From positions 81,387,987 to 81,451,986 of the forward strand of contig NC_090942.1 of assembly GCF_040807025.1 (NCBI RefSeq): 64,000 nucleotides of DNA. The letters run 5' to 3'. The DNA is from Struthio camelus. Taxonomy: Eukaryota > Chordata > Aves > Struthioniformes > Struthionidae. The position numbers were made by a program, and so were the translations under genes. Numbering within the stretch: position 1 is the stretch's first letter; each line of letters begins with the position of its first letter. This document shows positions 50,101 to 61,389 of this stretch, in pieces. Below the pieces are notes generated by a model that was not told where the DNA came from, searched no databases, and saw only the letters and a program-made list of their open reading frames with translations.

Positions 50101-50202
50101 AATATATTTCTGGGAGATTATGAGATTGGAAGTTCTGGGGATGGAGCATAATGATGTAGGTTTAGAGAAGCACCATATTTTCTAGCTTAGCTTTGCTATT
50201 GC

Positions 50203-50220
50203 AAAAAAAAAAAAAAAAAA
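50203..50220. repeat. Poly(A) run (18 A)
   Basis: An uninterrupted run of 18 A on the plus strand. The preceding sequence shows no LINE, SINE or processed-gene similarity that I recognise. Confidence 0.9.
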
Positions 50221-51973
50221 GGGAACTAGATATTCCTGAGCTCAAGGAAAAATATAGGAAATGGCAGAAAAGCCCTGAGAACATATTGGCAACTGTTTCC
50301 CCTCACTGCTGAATTTGCTCTTAAATATGAGCGTGAGGCCATCATGTGTGTGTCTATTATAAAAATAGCAGTTATCCGTCACTCATTATGGCCAACAGAT
50401 TTTCTTACATGAACAGATATGGTAATTTCTTTCCCCCCACTGTGAAATAAACTCCAGGGTTATTTGTGAAGCACTCAAGCCCTTAGCTCGAATCCTATCT
50501 CGCAGGGAATGGTGCAGATGAAGTCACCCCTTTGAAGTGTTCGGAGTGGCACGGCTGGAACCAAGCGCTTTGTCTTTTCTGGGCAAAGCGAGAGCTGCAT
50601 ACAAAATCGCGGTATCAAAGGGAGAATGGAGGCCCCGCTGCTGCAGGAAGCTGCTGGTGGACAAGGGGACACCAGCCCCAGCGCTGCGCTGAGCTGCAAA
50701 TCAACAGCGCTGTAGGAGGCGGTGATAACCAGAATGACCCCTTCTCCTTGCAGGGTATGTGAGATGGGTACAGCACTTGCATCAAAATGCAAATTCCTCT
50801 TGGGGGTACCAGCTCCATGCCTGACTCATTTGCCTTGCACAGACAGCTGTGGCCAGTTTAGGTTTTACTCCTTAAGCCACTTTCCCAATGGCTGTTTGGA
50901 GCTGGCAGAGCTCTTAGGAATGGCTCTAGTGGGGGGCCATGAGGACTATTAGCTTTCCTTAGGGAAGAATGGGGAAGGACGTACATTAAAGGAACTTCCA
51001 CCTCTCCCAAGCCCACCCAACAAACTTTCATAGCCCTTGTAGACAAAATCCTCATATCTGTAGAACTGCCCAAAGAGAGAAATGTACTCCAAAGAGACAC
51101 AAAAAATAGTGGCCATAGGTGTTTGTTGTTATTTACTGATGGTGTTAAAAGTGCTTTTGGGACACTGATGCTCAAGGGGGCCCTGGTCCTTGTCCCCAGC
51201 CTTCTGGATGAGAGCACTGCACCACAGTAAATTTGACCTGAGGGGCTTATAAACCAGAAAAGAGATGCTGTCCTCAAGTACCAGAAACCTGTCCAGACTG
51301 TGCTTACTTTCTGGATAACTCTCCATTGTAACTTTTCACACTTTTACCAAGACAAAAACCCACATTTTTGCTCATTACTCCTGAAAAACATAACTCGCCC
51401 TTTAAAAATCAGCTTATCTGAGACACGTACAAAGAGGCTTTAGATATATAAACAGAGGGGCTAAGAGTCATATCCCCAGTATAAACTAATGTATTTATTA
51501 TTGGAAGCAAACTTTCCGAGTCCTTCCAGATCCCCATCTTCCAAATGGTCTTACTGTCTCTTGGGGAAATCGCACTGGCAAATGAGCCATACAATGCAGC
51601 CCCAAGTGCAGGGGCTCAGCTTTAATAAAACAAGCCAGGAAGGTACTTCCATGGACACAGACTCTCCCCTGAGGCTACCCTGCCTCCAGCCTCCCAGAGT
51701 ATCCAAAACCTTGTGTTCAAAGCCGGGCTGCGCTAACCTGCACTTCTCAGATGTACTCAGTTGTCCTTACACCGTATAGATATAAGAGGCAACTTCTGAG
51801 CACCCTGCAGCTCTGGTCTTGCGGCTTTAAGTTAGCTGGGAATTTGCTGCAGGCGAACTATCACCATGTTCCAGTTACCCACGGCTAGTAAAGAGCCAAG
51901 TGGGAAAGTAAAAGCGAGTGGCTGCAGAAAGGTCCTGAGCTATTTCGGCATGAATCCCAGCAGGCTGATTCCT

Positions 51974-51989
51974 CCCCCCCCCCCCCCCC
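51974..51989. repeat. Homopolymer C16 tract
   Basis: Sixteen consecutive C on the plus strand (G16 on the minus strand), likely length-variable and prone to assembly error. Such tracts can form G-quadruplex or i-motif structures. Confidence 0.9.
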
Positions 51990-54900
51990 GAAAATATCTC
52001 CTGAAGGCTGTCCCAAGGCTCACAGGCATGTTTTCTCCCACAGCCCCACCTGGGCCTGGGCTGGGATGCGCAGGCTGCTTTGGGCACCGGCTCTTCCGTA
52101 AGAAAATCAATGCTGCCCTCTTGCGGCCTTCGGCTCTCCTAGGGCTAGCAGGAGGCTGCAGTTTCCAACACCTATCTTAACTGAATTTTCTGCTCTGCAG
52201 AGGGAAGGGAGAGCCAAAAAGCAATGAAATTTCCCCACTCTGTGCTTATCCCGTGGTTATTTACACCTCCTCCAACTCTCACACCTAAATTACGTGCCTA
52301 AGGTTGAAGCTGCAGCTGCTGATCTGGTCAATCAAAGAGAGGTAAAAGCTCAACTGAGCTGTTCTTCATTGCTCTTTGCAAGAACCTATCTTGTTCCCTT
52401 GACTGGCTGGCAAACTTAGACGGTCAACACAGGCCTCTAGAGGAAGGAGCCTGAACAGCCATCGGTGCCTGCACAGCCTCTGGGCAATGGCACAGCAGCC
52501 TACACAGGCTCCTCTGGAGTCTGTTTTAATCTGCAGTGCTCATTTAGGACTCCTGTTTCACATAAAGACAACCAGTTCTTGTCCTAAAAACCTCCAGGCC
52601 ATTTCCAGTGACCTGCCAGGCACCAAGGGTCAGAGCTGATTGCACTGCTGTTACTGGACCTCAAGGAAGGAGGACTTTTAGTGGAGTGTTAAGACAACAA
52701 CAGTTGTAGCTTAAACAAATGTGGTATGCTGGGTGACAGCTGGCAAGGTGGTGATGCACTAAACAGGGTGAAATTCTGTATTAAGTCTGGAGGAACCTCC
52801 CTGAAATAAGTGTTGTAACTTTGGGCTGACTCTGGGACACTGTAGAGGAGAAGCCTTGTGATTTTATGAAAAAGTGCAACAGATGCAGAGTACAAGGAAA
52901 AGAGCAGTGAAGACAGAGTGGAGCCCAGCAGCTCTGATCTGCTTTTCCCTCCCTTTTCTAGTAGGATTTTTAGGGCTAGCTTCTTAGATCACATTTCTCT
53001 GTTTGTAGAGTGGTTTATGGACTGGCTGTTATAAAAGAGGCCCAGGCTCTGCTCTCGTTCACACTATTGCATGCCCGGCTCTTTCGGCACGGTTTATCTT
53101 TCCTTGAGTTTGCATAAGCAGGACAGAAATCACAAGGGCTTATGGCAGCTGAGCATCAGGTGAATCACCAGGCATGCCTGGATCAACAGACACATGGGGA
53201 ACGTGGTGAACAGCAAGACACTGAGCTGACTTCCGTCCTTATACACAAATCCTGCTAACCTCAGCGGATGCTGGGAATGCACATCTGAGGGCACAATCTG
53301 GGGCACTGAGCCTCTCCCCCTTCCCCAGCTTCAAGGCTCTGTAGTCGGGAAGGGGAGCCAAGAGTCATGAGGAATCTGCACAGAGGGCAAGATTGTTCTT
53401 GCAGGAGATCTTATTCTATTTTTGACTGCATTTTAATGCTTATCAGATATGACATTCATACGAGGAATAATTAAGCCCAAGCGAGATATTACTTACGATA
53501 AGAAAAGGCTGGGCATGTAAGTATGTTGGTGTTGAGGGACTATACTTGTGGCAAATTGAGATTTATTATAGGTAGGACTGGGTTAGGGTTGTCACCTTTG
53601 AAATAAAAAAAGGCACCGTGGCCATATGGCTGCTGTGCGTGCTCTATATGTGTGCACTGGCTTTAGCAGCAGTGGACAAATCTATCATAATGGTGGCCCT
53701 GGTGTACTGCTGGTGACTTTGTACTGGAGACACTAAATGAGTGAGTCACTTCTCTCTAAGCTGGTTTCTAAGACACCCAAAAATGCCTCAGCAACCAGTG
53801 TAACAGCAGCTCGGTAAAGAGAGAAAAAGGTAAGGACAGGCCACTCTAGCTGGGACTTATCTGAGTTTAGAAGGAATATATTGAGCTAAAGGGCAGGGAG
53901 CCTGCTGATATACCATCACCATGTGTGCTTTATCGTGGAAAAAACTTTTCAGAGCTGTTAATCCACTTCATGTCTGTCAGTCCAGCTTTGTTTAAGGTCT
54001 GTCAGAGCAGCTTTTTCAGCTAGGGTGGAATTCTCTTATTAAAAAGCTATATTTAGCTAATGAGTCATTTTACTAATCGAAGCAGAGAACAGGTCTGCTG
54101 ATGCAATGATACATTTACAGCCTCAACTGAACAAGGCAAGTCTCATACCATCACTTTTTCTGGGAACTATATGTTCTGGTGAAACCTGGTGTGCACTTCA
54201 CGATGACAGTGCTATTTCTTTCTTCCAAAGCAGTGTCATTCTGAAAAGACATCTGCTGATATCAGTGGCCCCAATCTTACACTGTTGCAATGAAGCAAAG
54301 CTTCACTGGAATTGATATGATGCACAGTCTTATGCTAGCTGATGCTCTATATCAATAAAGCTGTGGGAATTTTAAAATTCTCGGCAAAGTAAAACTGAGT
54401 CAGATGTCTTTCCTGTCGTAGTTAACATTGTGTGACCTTTTTTTCCTGTACTTTCTCCTATGTCTAATTTAGCATGCGAGCACTTTAGGGAAGAGAAGAG
54501 GAAGGAAGCATCCATAATGAGATCTTTTGTGAAATGAAGTAGATTAAGTGACTGGTTTTTGCTAGAGAAGATTGTACATTCAATACTGCAGACTTTACTC
54601 TTTTAAAGTGCTCGGCCGTCCCCTAAATTGTGAATTTGGCTTAGAAAGGATTAGAAAGGAGGACTCCTTTTCATTTATCCTCTTTCTGTTTCCCCTAGCA
54701 TAGTCTAAAGGCTCAGGTCAGGCTTCTGCTGCAACTGTGAGAGTGCTAAAAGCTCTCTTCATACCTTTAAAATGAAAGCATTCACTGGATTTCAGTACTG
54801 AGGTGATAGGAAAAATGCCAGGTATTGTGAGATCTGAGCTGACGTTTTAAGAGTTGGCAGAGTTGTCCTCTCAAATGCAGGGCGCTGGCTGGCTCACAAA

Positions 54901-57900
54901 AGAAAGGGTGGTTGTGAGGCCCTTTATCGTACTGATGTGTTTCAGCACAACTTGCTCTCTTGGGACGAAAGGGATTATTTGCACGAGTGAACAAATGCAA
55001 GAGTTGCCTCTGTTTAGGGCTTATGTCTGAGTGAGCTTTCTCTCCGTTTAAGGTTAAACGCTTCCTCTTTAGTTGCAGCGGATGGTGCTTTTCTCTACAA
55101 GGTGGCATATCTGAAATCAGGGGGGACACACGTGGCCCTTTAGGGATGAATCTTCCCAGACAGGAATGATGGCTAATCTTAGTGAGAGAGTCTGACTGAA
55201 AATATTTAATCATCTTTAGCGTTTCTGACATGACATAGGTTGGTCCCGAGACACCATATACAGCTGTCAACTGTTGGAAGTCAGGGAGAGAAGGGCTCCT
55301 GGGTGCTAAAGTAAAGACATGGTCTTTGTAACAGCAGACACCACTAAAACAATTTGTGCCTCGGTCATTATGTATAAAATACAACAGCGGTTCTCCTGTC
55401 TTATAGGAATCTTACAGGAACTAGGCCCATACCTGCACCAATAGCCAGCAGCTTGCTGAAGATGTCTTTGGCCTGCGGTGCCTGAGAACAGGGCATGGCC
55501 CTAGTAGGGTAAATAATAACATTAAGGACATATGGCTGGATGCAGGGCATTAAGCAGCCAGGGGTCTCCCATATCAGATGTCTGGGCTTGGGCATCCCTT
55601 GACGCCCTGCCGTGGGTTAGCAGAGACAGAAGCGTTTCCCTTTCCCATCCCTCCCTCTCTTCATCGCTCAGCCCTCCATCCCTGCACTCCTCCCTGCAGT
55701 CAGTAGGTGTCAGCGGAGCTCAGGCCAACGCTCCCGGCCTCACCCAGCGTGTGTGTCGGGCAGACCCCTGCGCAGAAAGAGTCCTGCTGAAATCCGAAGG
55801 AAATATTTGGCAAACGCATCAGTTTGGAGGAGGCAGCGCAAGCGCAATACTGTGAGAGTGCAAAGTGGTGTTTGGGGAGCTTTTCCTCTGTGAGTCGGAG
55901 TAACCTCACTGACACCAACGGTGTGCTGTGTAAAGCTGCTGGAGGGAGGTTTATGTCTGGTTAAAATATAGTCAGCTCCAGCAAAGCTTTCCTTTCAGCA
56001 GGGATAGCACTGTGGTGCAAGTGCTGTATACGGCACAGACCTCAGCTGTGAAGTTCAAGTAATACTGGGTCCTAATTTTGGTAGCACTCTAGATAAATCC
56101 CCCATGTGCGCCAGACAAATTCACCAGATCCCAACTTTGCTGACGCAGTGTGGCGTAGCCACAGATCGCTTCATCTCTCGGGCCTGGGTTTGTTCATCTG
56201 TAAAACAAAGCTGGTAATGATCACCCATCGATGTCCCAGGGCTATAGCACAGGTTATGCCCTTCATACCTGCCTTGAACAATTAAAATGCAGTGGGAAAG
56301 GAAATATTGTGCTTTGGAATGGGCACATTTGCTCAGCATCTGTGTTATTAGCCTCTTTGGATTGAGCTGCAAAAATGACAACTATGCCTTCTTATACAGA
56401 CAGCTGATAGGTATAGTTAGGGAACAATGCTGCTTTGTATAAACGAGCTGTGAAACCCATGGCGACTATCTTTCGAGATCTAGACTAAGTAATTGAATGT
56501 GTGCACATATAATCAAATTGTCTTGCATAGCTGCTCTGTTCTGCACTGGAGATAGTTGCACATGGCAGGTTGATTGACAGGATTCAGTTATGCCAAGCAC
56601 ATTGTTTCTGAAGTAGCGCAGTGTGTTTTGGAATTAATGAAACATGAGTGGTAAGTGACAGATGGAGTTAAGGTAAACAGGGCTTCATCTCTGGCCCTGA
56701 CAGTGCTTCCCATGTTGCCTCTGGGAAATCATGCACAGCTGGGCTCAGCCTGAAAACCAGCTTCGGGGTCTGTGTGAAGGAGAGCAATGAAAGATCCTCA
56801 AGTCCTGCTGTCCAAGCCTCAGAACGTCTTGTACAGTGAGGAAGGAGATATACACACATTCAAGCTGGTTACCCAGAGAAAGGGTCTGAATACAACTCTT
56901 TTTTTAATCAACCAAGGTCTGGCAGCCCTGCGAAAAGGGGACCTAGGCACTTTGGTCTTTTGACTTAGGCATCACAGAAATTTAAGTCACTGTAGGACGT
57001 CTATGGCCTTTAATCCGTCTATGCCTCATCTCCCTTTTTTTTAAGATTCGGATCAGGATACTTTGCAGCCATGCTGGCAGCATACATATCCCGCAGACTG
57101 TGATATTTTCTGGTACTTTGTTACTGTGGTGGCAAAATATGGAGGCAGAATTTTTCTATTTACTATTAAATTTTCAGGGCTGGCGTTTTAAACAAGAGCA
57201 CGTATGTTTTTGAAATGGATGGAGGGAGGGCTAAAGATAAACAAAGAGGAGGTGCTCAGCCCTGGCTGTGCAGTAGGGAATGGGAAACGAGGCCGCTCAC
57301 TTTCTGGCTTTCTGTCTAATGGAGTGGTGTTGATGGATTTCAGAGAGAACCTGTCCGGCTTCCAGAGACGCTGCTGATACAGCACTGGAATTTGAAGATC
57401 TGGGGAGGAGGAGCAGTTGAACCCAGAAGCCAATCAAAAAATAACGAGAATGTGTAATCTGGTCAAATAGCCTTTTAAAAAGAATAAAAAATCACAGCAT
57501 CTTCTGGAGTTGTAACTTGACATTTCAGAAGATGGGAGGAAGAGTATGCCAGCAGGAGCTTTGCCACGATGGAGGGAAGAGTCACAGAAACTTTCTTGTC
57601 CAGCACCAACACTGCTATAAGCACCAGTGGTTTGAAGCTTTGTTGTGCTGTGCTGTGCCCTAGGAAAGCATGTGATTAACCCGCTTAACTTGTGGGCACC
57701 ATCTGCTTGTATTAAGAAGAGAAAGGTTCTAATGTGGATCTTAATGCCTCAGGTAGATCTCCTAGCAACTCTAGGCACGAGTTTTTTCTTACTGAGATTA
57801 TGTACTATTGTGTGACCTGTTTAGTTGTATAAGGTCCTGCCGTGCCAACAGGACAGCACTGTTTTTGCAGCGGCAAAACTTAGTATGGTCTTGCTGTATT

Positions 57901-60900
57901 ACTGATAGTGATAGAAGCTCCGACATCGCAAAGCTCCATCTATATTTTAAGCTCCTCGGAGAAGATTTTTCTTTCTACCTTTCTTCAATAGCCCAATTCT
58001 CTTCTTGGTGACCCTTCCTTAAGAGATAGGGTCAACATCTCCTTTTGGCTATGTTTTCAGCTCTTGTTGTCTTCAGTAGGACTTGTATTTGTTTGCCTGA
58101 GTGTGACAAGCTATTCTTATCAAAGGATGTTCCTATTATTTTGCTGTTATAATGATTTATGATAGTAAGACAGTTCTAGGCATGGTGTGCTACACAGGTT
58201 TGATGCATCATGGGTATACAACCTGCAGATTACTTGTGGCTGCTTTGTATTTATATCTTTAAAAGGTCCTTGTTTCACACTTCACTGGAGAGAAATTGTG
58301 TGAATCTCACTCTGAGGCAGGGGTTGGTGAGGAAATAAACAGATCAATATATCATGCAGCAAAATAAAATATATGCTGGTTTTCAAAAACAGGCAAAGTA
58401 GGATCAGAGCTGGTGTGGTTTTTAGAAAGAAGTTGCATATAGTGGAAAGGTCTGCAATTCATAGCAAAAAAAGGAGAAAACACTAGTGCTGTTTTCTGAA
58501 AAACTTACTCAATTTTGTCATAATTTCTTACCTTGGCTGTGAACTGAATACAGAACACTTCACCATTCACCTTTATCTGTTCTTACTGGGGCACGTAGTT
58601 CTTACAGAGGGCACGCAGAGTCTATGGACAGGCAGGAGGGCAAGAGAATTGGTGGGAAGAGAAAAAGCAATAGTTAAGTGAGGAAAGACAGATATATGTG
58701 AAGGATGGAGGAATACAGGGGGAAGGAAATTTGGCAGGAATGATTTTGGAAGAGGCATGGATAAATGCCTGTTATGTGTTTGGCCTGGACAGTTGGACTG
58801 GATAGACTTACTAAAAGTTAAATTAAAGACTTATTAACAGTTAAATACCCGAAATGGGGTGGGGATGGTGGTAGATAGGAACTCTGAAGGAGGGAGAAAA
58901 ATGTAATGAACTGGATATACATAGAAGCATATAAGCCCACAGTTTAGGTTTGGAGGAAAGAGGGTTTGAGTATCGAAAGGGCAAAACTCTGTAACAGTGG
59001 CCTGTGTGACATGGACTTTATGAGGCATGGGTAAAGAGGTGGAGAGTACTGCAGGGGGAACGTACCATTAAAGGGAGAAATAGGAATGAGGCCTTTTAGT
59101 AGTAACAGAAATGAGAAGACCTATGCATAGCTGAAGCAGGGAGCAGGAAAGGGATGATGTAATCATAAGTCCTTCCATGGGATGTGGGAAGGTAAGAGTG
59201 TATTTCGGGAGTTGGAAGGCTGTCATATTTTTATTAGTGAGGAAAAAGAACTGTGCTTTGAAAAGCCATGAAATGAGAGGGATGGAACTGGATAATAAGT
59301 AGAAATATAAAGATCTGAGTCTAGGAGGGCACAGTTATGAAGCAGATGTGGAACCAAGTGGGGAGGGAGCAATATGCTGATGAGAAAAAAGATGTGTACA
59401 TATGCAACAGGTTATTTTTACTTTATTATTAATCATTTTCTATTGCAAAATGGAAAAATAACAAGGGTGGTCCAAAATAAAGTTGCCAGTTCATGTCATA
59501 TTTCAGCTTCCAGCTGAGACAATACTTATTTTCTTTTGTATCTGGTACAGAAGTCCCCAAAAGCTGCACTGAAACAGAGGGATCCCTTTAGTCCATCTTA
59601 ATAACAACATCTCTATAGTTAACTAGAAAATGAACATTTGTGCAGTTGCTAGCAGTTCCTCAGCTCGGACACTGAGGCTGACTGAGCCAGAGCTCTTCAG
59701 TGAAACTGCATGAACGATTTTTAACAAGGGTTTGGAGATGTAAAAGTGTTCATGGTATAATACACCCACACTCGTAGACATTTTTCTGAGGGAAAAATTC
59801 CCCTGGAGTTTATGGCTGTCCCTTCCTCCTGCATGGCAGAGCAGGGAGATGGGTGCTCCTCTGGGTTTCTCCAGGGCCTCCCTCTCTGCCTTGGGCTAGG
59901 GAGTGAGATAAGGATGCAGGAGGTGGGAGGATTTTTAGACCACTGCTGTAAACTGGATGGGACAGACATCAGCCCTATGGCAGGCTCAGCAGAGGGAGCC
60001 TTGGGTTCAGTCCTGGAGCTGAGGAAGAGAGCGGACCTTAATGCATCTCCGAAAGAGAAGGTTGCTTTCCATTGCCTCCCTCTTCTAGGACTCTGGGCTT
60101 GTTGCTGGGACTGGGAATGGTTAGGCAATATCACATGGTTCCTGTGTGCATATATAATATTGAATATTTTGCACTGTCCATGCAGTTTATGAAACACTTA
60201 GTGCCTGCCCCTGTGACTTCATGCTCCAAAATCCAGCTTTCCCACTGCGTCCCTGTGGTGTCTGTTGCTCTTCTGGCCAAAAGAGGAACTGGAAGAGGAC
60301 AACTGCATGTAAAGTGAGTCCGTGTTGTCCAAACTTGTTTGCTGTCCACTGTAGTTATAGCACTTCAAACTGTCTAAACATCCTGCTGCCTGGCATGGTC
60401 TTCTCCGCAGAAGAGCCGGTACATAGTGGCTGGGGAGCGAAAGGTTTCTGTTATATGGCAGCTCCCAAACAGGCCCCTGGTTAAATATTAACTTATTGCT
60501 GCTGATCTTACAGGTCATTTTATTGTATCTCCAACTCTCTCGACACACAAGGACACACAAGGAGAGTGTTTGGACAAGTGACGTGTAAATTTGAATTTAC
60601 TATGCCTGGCTGAAAATTTTCCACTGTTAATTTTCTGGTCAAAAACTCAGACTTCTGACTAGCTGAGTATTTTTAGAAAATGTCTGCTTGCCTCAGAAAA
60701 TGTTTTTGGTCAAAGCCTAGCATTTCTTAAGTTTCAGCTGGAAGGCTTTCATTTTTCTGACAGTCATTGTGCAGAAATATTTGCTCCTCAAGTTAACAGT
60801 TCTTTTTCAACAACAATTAGGATTTTATATTGGAAACTTCCTGTTTTCCAAACAGTTTTGTATTTTAGCAGCCCATGCGCCTAGCCATGGTTCAACAAAA

Positions 60901-61281
60901 GCTGTCTGTGTGCCAGGCCAAGAGGCAGAAAAGAAGATCGATAGCAGTGTGTTTGTGGCTGTCCATTGTTTAGGACAGCAAGTGTTAAGTAAAGATAGCT
61001 TTAAAACAAAATAAAAAAAAGAACCATTTTTTGAGATATGTTGTGAAAAACTTTTCCTATTTCCTCATCCCCAAACTTCAAGGTCTGAAATTTTTTCAGG
61101 TATTTCTCAACAGTTTTTTTCATATATGAGTCTATCACTTCACTGAGATGAAGCAGTTATTAAAAAGCTGTGCCAAGACAGTTAGGGCAGGAGGGTAAGT
61201 CCCAGCCCAGGACATCTGACATGATGATACTGCCAGCTACCTTCTGTTTTCTTCACTTCTTATCTGTTTTTCTCTTCACAG

Positions 61282-61389
61282 TAAATGAGGAGCCTGTCCC
61301 CTACAGAGCGACAAATTTAGTGAGTAGCAATAGGTTTCGAAGCAGTAACTCTGCTACTTGCATTAGAACTGATCTGCCTGTTAGACCAG
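61282..61389 (+). CDS. Orphan internal exon candidate, 108 bp, phase 1-1
   Basis: This segment has the best internal-exon shape outside the known genes. It is preceded by a long pyrimidine tract ending tctcttcacag (61281) and followed by CCAG|gtaagag (61390). Only one of the three frames is open throughout; it encodes NEEPVPYRATNLVSSNRFRS and continues to DLPVRP, with two bases before and one after, so it is a symmetric phase 1-1 exon. The peptide is Ser/Arg/Asn-rich and I do not recognise it. No partner exons were found: the region 63210-63336 has an acceptor-like start but an incompatible phase. It could belong to an unannotated plus-strand gene or a lncRNA, or be chance. Confidence 0.3.

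Larger units (their letters stand above)
43041..61281. other. Non-coding DNA right of the CpG island
   Basis: No recognisable gene in 18 kb. Noted contents: pyrimidine-rich low complexity at 43070-43092, two perfect 9-bp-stem hairpins (45120-45144 and 47158-47181), an A18 run (50203-50220), a C16 run (51974-51989), a 10-base tandem duplication (54641-54660), a 200-codon unrecognised minus-strand frame (55384-54782), overlapping open frames on both strands at 59721-60197, and a purine-rich segment at about 58580-59400. CDKN1B, expected next by synteny, was not found. Confidence 0.6.

Noticed and set aside
50203..50220. A18 run considered as the tail of a processed pseudogene or SINE
   Set aside because: The upstream sequence shows no recognisable gene or SINE, and no flanking duplication was seen.
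59721..60197. Overlapping open frames on both strands (158 and 126 codons)
   Set aside because: Open on both strands with no family resemblance, typical of a locally stop-poor segment.
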